In this document: piece by piece, positions 35,904 to 44,512 of the stretch | Position numbering within the stretch: position 1 is the first letter of the stretch | Layout of the letters: each line of letters begins with the position of its first letter | NCBI GenBank assembly: GCA_030433805.1 | Contig: JARUXA010000015.1 | Span: forward strand, 1 to 64,000 | Length of the DNA stretch: 64,000 nucleotides | Origin: Sphingomonas sp. PsM26 | GTDB taxonomy: Bacteria > Pseudomonadota > Alphaproteobacteria > Sphingomonadales > Sphingomonadaceae | Direction of reading: 5' to 3' | Translations under genes and position numbers: made by a program | The notes under the pieces: generated by a model | The model's input: the letters and a program-made list of their open reading frames with translations, nothing else | Database searches by the model: none | What the model was told of the DNA's origin: nothing

Positions 35904-38399
35904 TCAGAAGCGGTAGGTGACCGCGGCGCGGACGTTGCGTTGATACATCGAGCTGCCGATGAACACCGCCTGCCCCGCCTCGCTATTGTCGATCGTGCCC
36001 GCCCGCGGGTTGCCGTTGGCGAGCCCGAGCGAGTTGGTAAGGTTCTGCGCGATCAGCTGGAGCTGCAGCCTGGGCGTCACATTGACCTGCGCCTGCAGGT
36101 CAACGCTGGCATAGGACGGCAGGCTGATCTGGTTGGCGACGTCGGTATAGAGCTGGCCGTTATAGTTGACGTCCGCCTGCACCCGCAGCCTGTCGCCGAA
36201 CAGCGTGACGCCGGGGGTGATGCGGAAGGTGTTCTCGGGAATGCCGTTGAGCCGGTGGTGCGAATAGTCGGTCAGCTGGCCCGCACTGTTGGTGTAGACG
36301 AAGTCGGAAAAGCGAGAGTCCTGATACGTCCACGACGCGTGGAGATCGAACCACTTGACCGGGCGGATCGTCGCCTCGAGCTCGATCCCCTTGGTGTTGG
36401 TGTCGCCGTAGACCGTGAACGGCGACAGCAACCCGTTCGCGAGCGTCCGATAGTCGCTGATCTGATAGCTGTTGTAGATCGTGCGGAACCCGGTCGCGTA
36501 GAAATCGACCGGCCCGCGCGAATACTTCAGCCCGGCTTCGAGCATGTTGAGCTTCTGCACCACCGGGGTCGCGCCCGCGTTGGTGATGAAGTTCGAGATC
36601 GCGGGCAGGCGGAAGGTGTTGGTGTAGCGGACGAACGCGCCGACATACGGGCGAAGCTGGTAATTGGCCCCGGCGGTATAGGCGAAGCCGTCATATTTGC
36701 GCGAAAAAGGCGTGAACACGCCGGTGCCGACGCCGACCGAATCGTCCGCCGGAGTGGCGCTCTGGCCAAGGTTGATCTTCTTGGTCCCCTCGACCCGGCC
36801 CGATGTCTGGATCTGTTCGTAGCGCACGCCGCCGTCGAGCCGGAAGCGCGGGGTAATCTGCCACTCGTCGCTGGCATAGACCGCGATATTGTCCGATTTG
36901 CCGCTGCCATTGGCATATTCCGCGCCGTAGCCGACCACGCCGCCATTGGTGAGCGGCGCGAGCTTCGCGCCGGTGTTGGAGAGCAGATAGACGTCGAGCA
37001 CGTCGGCATGGTTGGTGACGTCGGTCAGCACCGATGCGCTGAGCGCGCCATATTGCTCGTTCTCATGCGCGAAATAGAAGCCGAGCGCGAGATTGTGATG
37101 CCCCAGCAGATCGACCGCGCCGACGACGCGCGTGTCGTTGATGACCTCCTCGAGCGGCACGGTATGGGTGCGCGCAAGATCGACCAGCGCGAGGCCGTTG
37201 CCATTCTGGTTCTTCAGGTCGAACGCCGCGCCGGAATCGCGGTAGAACAGGCCGAGGCTCTGGCGCGCGGCGGCGTTGACCGCCTTCCCGTAATTGGCGC
37301 TCAGGAAGCTGCCGGCGGGGGCGACCGAGTACGGCGTGATGCTGTTGCGCTGGGTGAAGCTGTCGCGATAGCGCAGATTTTCCTGGATCTTGAACGTGTC
37401 GCTCAGCGCATAATCCGCATGCAGGCTGAGCTGCGTGAGCTTCACCGTGCTGCCGAGCGCATTGTCGAACTTCACGTCGCCGCCCGGCGTCAGGAAGGTG
37501 AAATAGCGCGTGTCCGGCCCCGCGATATTCTCCTTGCGGTTGTTGAGCCCGGGGACGCTGACGATGTCGCCGGCGCGATCGGTCGTGTAGATCCCGCCGC
37601 CCCAATAGCCGACGCGCTCGTCGATCCGCTTGACACCCAGCGTCACCGACCCGCGATCGAAATCGCGCGAGACGTTGAGGCGGATCTGCCCGCCCTTGTC
37701 CTGCGTGAAACCCGAATTGTGCGGGCCGTCCGACAGCCGGTAATAACCGCCGGTGAAGAAGCGCCAGCCGCTTCTGCCGATCGGTCCGCCGATCCAGCCG
37801 TCGACGCGGTGCGAATTGTAGCTCGACGCTTCGTAGCGGACCAGGCCCTCGAGATGGTCGCCGCCGCGCCGCGTGATTAAGTTGATCGCGGCGCCCGGTG
37901 CGTTCGAATAGAAGATCGCCGAGGGCCCGCCGCGCACGACTTCGATCCGCTCGACCGTCTGGTCGATCCGCAGCGACTGGTCGCCGTTGAGCCAGCCGAG
38001 CCCTGGATCGCCCTGGATCGGAATGCCGTCCTCAAGCAGCGCGACCGTCTGGAAACCGTCGCTCGGAATGCCGCGGACGCGCACCCCGCTGCTGACTTCG
38101 CCCCCGGTCGGCGTGGTGTAGAAGCCCGGCACCTGCTTGAGCGCCTCGGCCACGCCAATCGGTGCGCGGACCCGCAGGTCCTGGTCCGAGATGGTCGAGA
38201 TCGCATAGCTGGTATCGACCTTGCGCTGCCCCTTCACACCCGCGCGGCCGGTGACGACGATATCGTCGCCGCTGGTCGCGGTCTGCGTCGGGTCAGACAC
38301 CGCGGTCGGATCGGTCTGCGCGACGGCGGTCCCGCTCGAAAGTGCAGCGCCAGCGATCGCAACGGCCACAGCCGTGCGGGATACTACCGAATAAGTCAT
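35904..38399 (-). CDS. TonB-dependent receptor 2
   Basis: An 831-residue outer-membrane receptor. Signal peptide to about residue 28 (AVAQ), a TonB-box-like DDIVVTGR, plug domain with VAEALKQVPGF and VERIEVVRGGPSAIFY, and a barrel ending in the classic C-terminal phenylalanine (TYRF). ATG at 38399 is preceded by a GGGG site; an in-frame GTG four codons earlier is less likely. It is followed by the PHP hydrolase and preceded by a palindrome and a TetR gene on the same strand. Related to receptor 1. Substrate unknown. Confidence 0.93.
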   Translation of the reverse strand: MTYSVVSRTAVAVAIAGAALSSGTAVAQTDPTAVSDPTQTATSGDDIVVTGRAGVKGQRKVDTSYAISTISDQDLRVRAPIGVAEALKQVPGFYTTPTGGEVSSGVRVRGIPSDGFQTVALLEDGIPIQGDPGLGWLNGDQSLRIDQTVERIEVVRGGPSAIFYSNAPGAAINLITRRGGDHLEGLVRYEASSYNSHRVDGWIGGPIGRSGWRFFTGGYYRLSDGPHNSGFTQDKGGQIRLNVSRDFDRGSVTLGVKRIDERVGYWGGGIYTTDRAGDIVSVPGLNNRKENIAGPDTRYFTFLTPGGDVKFDNALGSTVKLTQLSLHADYALSDTFKIQENLRYRDSFTQRNSITPYSVAPAGSFLSANYGKAVNAAARQSLGLFYRDSGAAFDLKNQNGNGLALVDLARTHTVPLEEVINDTRVVGAVDLLGHHNLALGFYFAHENEQYGALSASVLTDVTNHADVLDVYLLSNTGAKLAPLTNGGVVGYGAEYANGSGKSDNIAVYASDEWQITPRFRLDGGVRYEQIQTSGRVEGTKKINLGQSATPADDSVGVGTGVFTPFSRKYDGFAYTAGANYQLRPYVGAFVRYTNTFRLPAISNFITNAGATPVVQKLNMLEAGLKYSRGPVDFYATGFRTIYNSYQISDYRTLANGLLSPFTVYGDTNTKGIELEATIRPVKWFDLHASWTYQDSRFSDFVYTNSAGQLTDYSHHRLNGIPENTFRITPGVTLFGDRLRVQADVNYNGQLYTDVANQISLPSYASVDLQAQVNVTPRLQLQLIAQNLTNSLGLANGNPRAGTIDNSEAGQAVFIGSSMYQRNVRAAVTYRF

Positions 38400-38446
38400 C
38401 GCAAGCCCCACCCTTTATCGAGTCGGGGCGGCATATGGTAGTTTAA

Positions 38447-38466
38447 GGTATCATTTTAATGACACC
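38447..38466. promoter_or_regulatory. Candidate operator upstream of TonB receptor 2
   Basis: An interrupted palindrome: GGT-A-TCATT and AATGA-C-ACC around a 2-base centre (eight of nine arm positions match). It lies 48 bases upstream of the receptor start, within the only short A/T-rich stretch there, and next to the TetR gene. A repressor site for that TetR protein is the simplest reading. Confidence 0.45.
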
Positions 38467-38492
38467 AGCGACTTGCGATTGTCACGAACGCT

Positions 38493-39110
38493 TCAAGGCC
38501 GCCGGTATTCGGGATAATCGAACATCGCCTTGAACACGAAACCCGCATCCGCAAACACCGCTTCGGGGTCGACGTCCTCTTCTTTCAGCATCTCGTCGAT
38601 CGAATAGGCCAGTTCGACCGAAAGCCGGGTCCGCCGCCGCAACAGCGCGCGGTCGACGTGGGGCAGATGCGGCGCGTAGAGATCGGTCAGCATGTCCGCG
38701 ACGAAATTGTGCGATTGCAACCGGATGTGCGTAAGGCTCGGTACGGCGTGCAGCGACCGCATGATCCACAAGGCACCGGGTTCGCTGCTCGTGATCGCAT
38801 GCATCATACGTAGCAATTCGACCGTCTTGTCGGCCAGCACGTCGAGCTCGGCATCCGCGTAGCGCGCGACCCATGTCTCCAGCGCGACGTTCTGCCGCTT
38901 CAACAGCCGCTCGGCGAGCGCCGCGATGATTGCATATTTGTCGTCGAAATAGCGATAGAAAGCGGGCGGCGTGGTGCCCGCCCGCTCGCAGATCATGTTG
39001 CTCGAAATGCGTTCGACCCCGACTTCGCCGAGCAGATGCCCCGCCGCATCGAGCAACGCGTCATAGGTCCGCTGCGCCCGCGCCTGAACCGGCTTCCGAT
39101 GACTGCTCAA
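38493..39110 (-). CDS. TetR/AcrR-family transcriptional regulator
   Basis: A protein of about 205 residues. The helix-turn-helix is clear: RTYDALLDAAGHLLGEVG, then AGTTPPAFYRYFDDKYAI. The C-terminal ligand domain is unassigned. I chose TTG at 39110 (LSSHRKPVQARAQ), which has a GGGGG stretch six bases upstream; the longer frame to 39362 is Arg-rich and unlike a protein. It lies upstream of TonB receptor 2 on the same strand and may control it through the palindrome at 38447-38466. Confidence 0.85.
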   Translation of the reverse strand: MSSHRKPVQARAQRTYDALLDAAGHLLGEVGVERISSNMICERAGTTPPAFYRYFDDKYAIIAALAERLLKRQNVALETWVARYADAELDVLADKTVELLRMMHAITSSEPGALWIMRSLHAVPSLTHIRLQSHNFVADMLTDLYAPHLPHVDRALLRRRTRLSVELAYSIDEMLKEEDVDPEAVFADAGFVFKAMFDYPEYRRP

Positions 39111-39590
39111 ACGTCGCCCCCCCCCGATACCCCGCCCGAATCCTCCGGTCGTCGCAGCCGGGGAGAGAGCGTCCTTGGGGGAAAGACGGCTGGCTGAGAA
39201 GGGATCGCCTGCACCGCGCCTGCACCGATCGCGTCCGCCGACGGTCTGGCCACGGGGTTGCCGCCGTCGTCGTCTGCCACCGGCGCGAGCAGAGCAACGG
39301 GCAGCAAGCCCCGACGCGCTCGGGGTCCAGCCTGTAACCGGACAGACCACTTGCCTGACCAACGGATCCGGCTATGTTTAGTTTGCGCCGTTTTGAGCAA
39401 ATAAACCTATCGTTACCTTCCCGCCAGTCTTGCAGTACTTCGCAATAGTACCCCTCTTCAGGCATGAAGACTGTATCTCTTGTACCATATCGTATCGTCC
39501 GAAACGCGGTGACGCCTGGGGATTGCCCTTCGCTACCAATCAGGCCGGGATCGGTCTCGTTCGACCGGGACGCAAAAGAGGAAACAGGGG
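39111..39590. other. 480-base gap without a supported gene
   Basis: Holds the control regions of the TetR gene (left) and the large hydrolase (right). The left part is G/C-rich, the right part (39380-39530) is A/T-richer and may contain promoters. Frames through it are Arg/Ser-rich shadows. Nothing else seen. Confidence 0.6.
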
Positions 39591-41300
39591 ATGGCCAGGA
39601 TCTTTGGTTGGCACGCACTGCTCGCGATCGCAGCGATCGCGCCCGGTGCGGCGCGGGCGCAGCAGGTGGCGGGGGATTGGCACGGCACGCTCAGCGTTCC
39701 GCCCGGAGTCGCGCTGCGGATCGGCGTGACGATCACCGCCGCGCCCGGTGGCGGCTACAGCGGCGTGATGCAGAGCCCCGACCAGACCCCTGCCCCGATC
39801 CCGCTCGACAGCGTGACGGTGGACGGCGGCACGCTCGGCTTCGCGGCCGCCGCGATCCACGGCAGCTATGCCGGGCGTTGGGACGAAGCGCGCAAGGCCT
39901 GGGTCGGCGAATGGCGGCAGGGCGCGGCGCTTCCGCTCGTCCTGACCGCGGGCAAGCCGGACACGCGGGTGATCACCGGCCTCGACGGCGACTGGACGGG
40001 CGCGATCACGCCCGCGGGTGCCACCATCCGCCTGATCCTCCACGTCACGACCGATGCCCGCGGGACGATCGTCACGCTCGATTCGCCCGACCAGCTTGCC
40101 TACGGCGTGCCGCTCTCCACACTCGCGCGCACCGGCCAGACCGTTCGATTCAGCCTCAACGGCAGCAGCTTCACCGGAACACTCGCCGCCGACGGCCAGG
40201 TGATCGACGGCACATGGAGCGGCCCCGACTATAAGGGTGCGCTGGTCCTCACCCGGCGCGCGACGCAGGCAGCGGCGCCCAGACGCCCGCAGACGCCGCT
40301 GCCCCCCTTTCCCTACCGCGCCGAAACAGTGACGGTGGAAAGCGCCCCCGGCGTGCGCCTGGCGGGCACGCTGACTTTGCCCGCGGGCAAGGGCCCGTTT
40401 CCGGCGGTGGTGCTGATCACGGGGTCGGGGGCGCAGGACCGCGACGAGACGATCCTCGGGCACAAGCCGTTCGCGGTGATCGCCGACCGGCTGACGCGCG
40501 ACGGGATCGCGGTGCTGCGCATGGATGACCGCGGTGTCGCACTATCGACCGGGGACTTTGCCGCCGCGACCGACGACGATTTCGCGCGCGATGTCGCCGC
40601 CGACGTCACCTTCCTGCGCGACCGCAGCGACATCGATCCAAAGCGGATCGGCCTGATCGGGCATAGCGAGGGCGGCGTGGTCGCTCCGAAGGTTGCCGCC
40701 AGGGATCCGCGGATCGCGTTCATCGTCCTGCTGGCCGGTCCCGGCGTACCCCTGTCGCAAGTGCTGGCCGCGCAGCGCGCCAGGCTATCGCCCGCGATGG
40801 GCCAGACGCCCGCGCAGATCCGCCGCGATCAACGCCTGATCGATCACGTCATGGCGGCAATGCGCGGGTCGAAGGACGCGGCGGAAGCGAAAGCGCGCGC
40901 AATGAAGGTCATCGCGGCGGAGGGCAGCGCCATGGTCCGTGCGAACGGTCAGGCCGAGATGATGGCGACGGCGCTCAGCTCGGGATGGATGCGCGATCTG
41001 CTCGAATATGATCCCCGCCCGACGCTGGCGGCGGTGACATGCCCGATCCTCGCCCTGAACGGCGCGCGGGACGGGCAAGTGCTCCCCGAGCAGAACCTGC
41101 CAGCGATCCGCCTGGCGACCAAAGCCAATCCCGATGTCACCATCGTCGAACTGCCCGGCCTCAACCACCTGTTCCAGACGGCTAAGACCGGGACCGTCGG
41201 GGAATATAACGACATCGAGGAGACGATCGCTCCCCTCGCGCTCAACACTATGGCGGACTGGATCGGCAAGCATGCGAAGCCTGCCGTCACCCTTCGCTGA
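39591..41300 (+). CDS. Exported alpha/beta hydrolase with two tandem N-terminal beta domains
   Basis: A 569-residue protein with a signal peptide to about residue 24 (ARAQ). Two related beta-rich units follow, about 27-125 (VAGDWHGTL...) and 130-230 (LDGDWTGAI...), each starting with a GDW-x-G motif. The hydrolase domain spans about 245-560: oxyanion region ITGSGAQDRDE, nucleophile GHSEGG, acid GARDGQV and histidine LPGLNHLFQ. This matches dienelactone hydrolase/acyl peptidase-like esterases with an N-terminal DUF3887-like or lipocalin-like part; I am unsure which. Single gene. Substrate unknown. Confidence 0.85.
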   Translation: MARIFGWHALLAIAAIAPGAARAQQVAGDWHGTLSVPPGVALRIGVTITAAPGGGYSGVMQSPDQTPAPIPLDSVTVDGGTLGFAAAAIHGSYAGRWDEARKAWVGEWRQGAALPLVLTAGKPDTRVITGLDGDWTGAITPAGATIRLILHVTTDARGTIVTLDSPDQLAYGVPLSTLARTGQTVRFSLNGSSFTGTLAADGQVIDGTWSGPDYKGALVLTRRATQAAAPRRPQTPLPPFPYRAETVTVESAPGVRLAGTLTLPAGKGPFPAVVLITGSGAQDRDETILGHKPFAVIADRLTRDGIAVLRMDDRGVALSTGDFAAATDDDFARDVAADVTFLRDRSDIDPKRIGLIGHSEGGVVAPKVAARDPRIAFIVLLAGPGVPLSQVLAAQRARLSPAMGQTPAQIRRDQRLIDHVMAAMRGSKDAAEAKARAMKVIAAEGSAMVRANGQAEMMATALSSGWMRDLLEYDPRPTLAAVTCPILALNGARDGQVLPEQNLPAIRLATKANPDVTIVELPGLNHLFQTAKTGTVGEYNDIEETIAPLALNTMADWIGKHAKPAVTLR

Positions 41301-41561
41301 CGTTCCTTTCGCGCCATGGCAAAACCCCGTTCGTAAGGCTCAATGCGTCGCAGCCCCCCAATTCCCCAGCAGTCCGCGCCGTACAGATCGTTTCGATCGA
41401 CCGGGTCATCATAAGGGTTCGTGCGTCGTCTCGGCGCAAAGGTCGTCCGGTTGGAAGTACGGGCCCAGCCGCCCGGCAATGCATCGATCGGTATTCGAAG
41501 CGTCGTCGCTGGCATATCGCCGCGGGAACCGCCATGCTCGCGTAAACAGCCGGAGCGTGAC

Positions 41562-42083
41562 ATGTCCTTCTCCCTTTACGATGCCGTGATCCCCTCCAAC
41601 ATTCAGATCCTCGGTGCGCTCGACGGCATCATCGGCAAGGCCGAGGCGTTCTGCGTGGAACGCGACATGACGCAGGCCGACCTCGTCGACGCTCGGCTTG
41701 CGCCCGACATGCTGCCGCTCGGCTACCAGATCAAATCCTGTGCGGTGCACTCGATCGGCGGCATCCAGGGGGCGCGTACCGGTAGCTTCTCGCCTGACAT
41801 GAGCGCCTGGCCGACAGATCTCGCGGGTCTCCGCGATATCTTGCAGCGCACCGCAGCAGAGCTCTCGGCGCTCGATCGCGATACCATCGACGCGCTGGCT
41901 GACGCAGACACGCAATTCGCGTTTGGCGAGATGAGGATGCCGTTCACGGGCGCGAACTTTCTGTTGTCGTTCTCACAGCCGAACTTCTATTTTCACGCGA
42001 CGACGGCCTATGCGATCCTTCGCGCTCAAGGAATGAAACTCGGCAAACGCGATTTTCTCGGTATGCCGCGCATGAAGGTTTGA
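41562..42083 (+). CDS. DUF1993 family protein
   Basis: A 173-residue soluble protein with no signal peptide. It matches DUF1993 by its N-terminal MSFSLYDAVIP and the C-terminal segment FLLSFSQPNFYFHATTAYAIL followed by LGKRDFLG. The function of the family is unknown; the fold is DinB-like helical. The ATG at 41562 has CGGAG about seven bases upstream. The 261 bases before it hold no supported gene. Confidence 0.88.
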   Translation: MSFSLYDAVIPSNIQILGALDGIIGKAEAFCVERDMTQADLVDARLAPDMLPLGYQIKSCAVHSIGGIQGARTGSFSPDMSAWPTDLAGLRDILQRTAAELSALDRDTIDALADADTQFAFGEMRMPFTGANFLLSFSQPNFYFHATTAYAILRAQGMKLGKRDFLGMPRMKV

Positions 42084-42393
42084 GCGGGGGAGACACCCGG
42101 ACGCCGCCGTTGCGCGTGGTCAGTCGTGCTCGCGTCGCGACCTGATCGGCCCCGCTGTTGCTTTACGAGGTCAGTACACGGAACGGACCTGGTTATACGG
42201 TAACGATCGCCAGTGACGGCAAACCTCTATCATCGGATTTTCGGTTACGCGGGTATAGCGACAGGGTTGGCCACGCGCGCTTATCTTTGATGAACGGCGG
42301 CGTACGTGGCTTTGGCGGTGGCATCGGAAAGCACGTGTTTACGACAGGCCTTCCGAAGAAGGCAGAAGGCAGCAACAGCCCGGAGAACACCCG
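42084..42393. other. 310-base gap, possible small coupled frame
   Basis: A 79-residue frame from TTG at 42158 ends in an ATGA overlap with the next gene. Its first 30 residues read like protein (YEVSTRNGPGYTVTIASDGK), but third positions are not clearly G/C-biased and there is no good ribosome site. I do not call it a gene. Otherwise nothing is seen. Confidence 0.4.
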
Positions 42394-43344
42394 ATGATGC
42401 AAGCGCCTACTATCGTTATCGCCATTGCGTCTGCCCTCGCCCCTCAGGCAAATACGGCAGGGCCGAAGCCGGGGCCTTACCCTCTGCCTACGGTACAGAG
42501 CGTCGCCAGTAGCGGCGGCGAAATTGTCCGCGCGTCTTTCATCGACGGCTATGGCAAACCGGCAGGCGTGGTTGCTTTCATGCGCCGTCCCGGCGAGGAA
42601 CCTCGTGTAGAGGTCCGGACTGCCGCCGGCGGCACGCTGGCGACGGCCGTGCCGCTAGACACTTGGGAACGCGTGCGCTCCGCAGCCGCGCTTTTCGACC
42701 GTACGCTTGCGCCGGTGCCCAGTGCGGACGGCCCGTCAATCTGCCTCCATCCTTGGTCGGTGTCCGTCGAAGCGGTCGACCCTGCCCGCTCAGGCCGTCC
42801 CACTGCCATCCGCAAGGCCGTCCAGTCCACTTGCGATACCGGGCTGGCAGTGCCGCTCGCGTTCAACCTAGCCCGCGAGGCAGTAGCGGCGTTGCCGGCC
42901 TGTGCGCTGCTCGATGCCCGACAGTACCGCAACGATATTGCCCGACTTGCCGGGTGCACCCTGCTGGAAGGCGACCGCGCCGCCGCCGCGCTCGCGCGCA
43001 ATGCGTATGGAAGCGATTGGTTCGCGAGCACCCGCGGCGACCGTACAGAATACGCAATCCGCCATCTGTTCTTCGATCAAGCTCGAATCGATTGGGCCGG
43101 TACGACCGCCGAGGGTTCGGCAGCGGTCGTGAAAATTTGATCGAGCCAGCTGGAGAACGCGTCTGTCTTTCCCCGACACATCATCGGCGAAACGGCCGAC
43201 CGGGTGAAAATAGAGGGGGTGATCGTCCGGTTTACTGGCAATCGCAGCACTCAAGCACCGGTGACGATGGTCTGGACCAGCGAGAATGGCTTCGGCTTTC
43301 GGGTCCGTTCTGCCACCGTAGGTGCAGAAGAACCGGTCCGCTGA
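42394..43344 (+). pseudogene. Exported protein of unknown function, interrupted by an in-frame TGA
   Basis: ATG at 42394 opens a 248-residue frame that stops at TGA 43138-43140. The same frame then continues for 67 more codons to 43342-43344 with protein-like content (IGETADRVKIEGVIVRFTGN, then a VTMVWTSENGFGF segment). I therefore read this as one gene of about 316 codons with a premature stop. The alternative is that the 248-residue product is real. The N-terminus is weakly signal-like (VIAIASALAPQANT). The C-terminal part looks beta-rich. Codon third positions are less G/C-rich than in most neighbours. No family recognised. Confidence 0.5.
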
Positions 43345-43404
43345 TGGCCAAGCGGACATTCGCAGCTGCTCCGGTTAAGTCCGCTTTCCGCCATCATCCG
43401 CCGA

Positions 43405-43572
43405 TCAGCAGTTCTGCTTCGGAAATTTCTGCCGGCAGACGGAGTAAGCTGTCCACATGGTCGACGCCAAGGCCATAAACGGCATCCCAAGTCCGGGCAT
43501 GATCTGTCCAATGCCGAAGGCAACCAACGCAATCGCAAAAGCGACAGAGAAATAAACCCAAGTCGGAAACAT
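43405..43572 (-). CDS. Small membrane protein of unknown function
   Basis: A 55-residue frame (60 if ATG at 43587 is used). I chose ATG at 43572 because GAGGA lies about eight bases upstream. Two hydrophobic segments (about 4-24 and 27-42) end in a basic tail, CRQKFPKQN, placing the C-terminus in the cytoplasm. No family recognised. It is convergent with the interrupted gene. Confidence 0.55.
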   Translation of the reverse strand: MFPTWVYFSVAFAIALVAFGIGQIMPGLGMPFMALASTMWTAYSVCRQKFPKQNC

Positions 43573-43974
<402 letters not shown>

Positions 43975-44087
43975 ATCCCGTTTGGACGAGGCGGATCGTT
44001 CCGCCCTGCCCGGATCTCCGGTCTGCGGCGCATCAGCGCCGCTCCGCGCGGCTTTGCCGTGCGCGGTTGCGGAAGGCAAGCGAAGAA

Positions 44088-44164
44088 TGGTGGGCCCGGC
44101 AGGACTTGAACCCGCAACCTAGCCGTTATGAGCGGCCAGCTCTAACCAGTTGAGCTACAGGCCC
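44088..44164 (-). tRNA. tRNA with anticodon CAT, probably tRNA-Ile2
   Basis: A 77-base cloverleaf with encoded CCA. Acceptor GGGCCTG pairs with CGGGCCC (with one wobble). The anticodon arm GGCCG/CGGCT encloses CTCATAA, so the anticodon is CAT. It differs clearly from the elongator tRNA-Met at 21204-21280. Its acceptor and anticodon stem resemble the isoleucine tRNA whose C34 is changed to lysidine by TilS. Methionine identity is not excluded. Confidence 0.85.
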
Positions 44165-44512
44165 CCCCTCTCCGTTAGCGTCCACCGCCCGCCGCTGGCA
44201 AGCCTGCAGACAAAATCACCTCGCGCGGCGATGCCGCCCTGGCCTCGCGTCGTGCGAAATCCGTAAGAACAGGCTGTCACAACACTGGATTTGCGGCGAA
44301 CCCTCAACATGGTTCCCGTGGAGCGTATGGGCCTGCCCTGAAGGCAGCGAGGGAACGCTTAGCCGAGCAAGCGAATGCAGCCGATATATGCGACCGCAAT
44401 TGCCTTCAGCGTGTCCGCCCCGCGCATGGTGTTCGGCGTCAATGCGACTCGCGGGGGCGAACCCATCAGCAAAGACAGACTGCAATCGTGCGGAAGCTGC
44501 TCAGGGCCACGA
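44165..44512. other. 348-base gap between tRNA and kinase-like gene
   Basis: No supported gene. A 35-residue minus-strand frame (44359-44466) has protein-like codons but no ribosome site. I see no terminator for the kinase-like gene and no repeat. Confidence 0.5.

Noticed and set aside
35745..37880. Plus-strand frame of 711 codons across PHP hydrolase and TonB receptor 2
   Set aside because: Low-complexity Arg/Asp/Val translation opposite two clear genes.
39111..39362. N-terminal extension of the TetR regulator
   Set aside because: Arg/Gly-rich, not protein-like. TTG at 39110 has a ribosome site and begins just before the helix-turn-helix.
42158..42397. 79-codon frame from TTG, overlapping the next start by ATGA
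   Set aside because: Only a TTG start without a ribosome site and weak codon bias. Kept as a remark on the gap.
44359..44466. 35-codon minus-strand frame downstream of the kinase-like gene
   Set aside because: Codons look acceptable but there is no ribosome site or family, and the length is compatible with chance.
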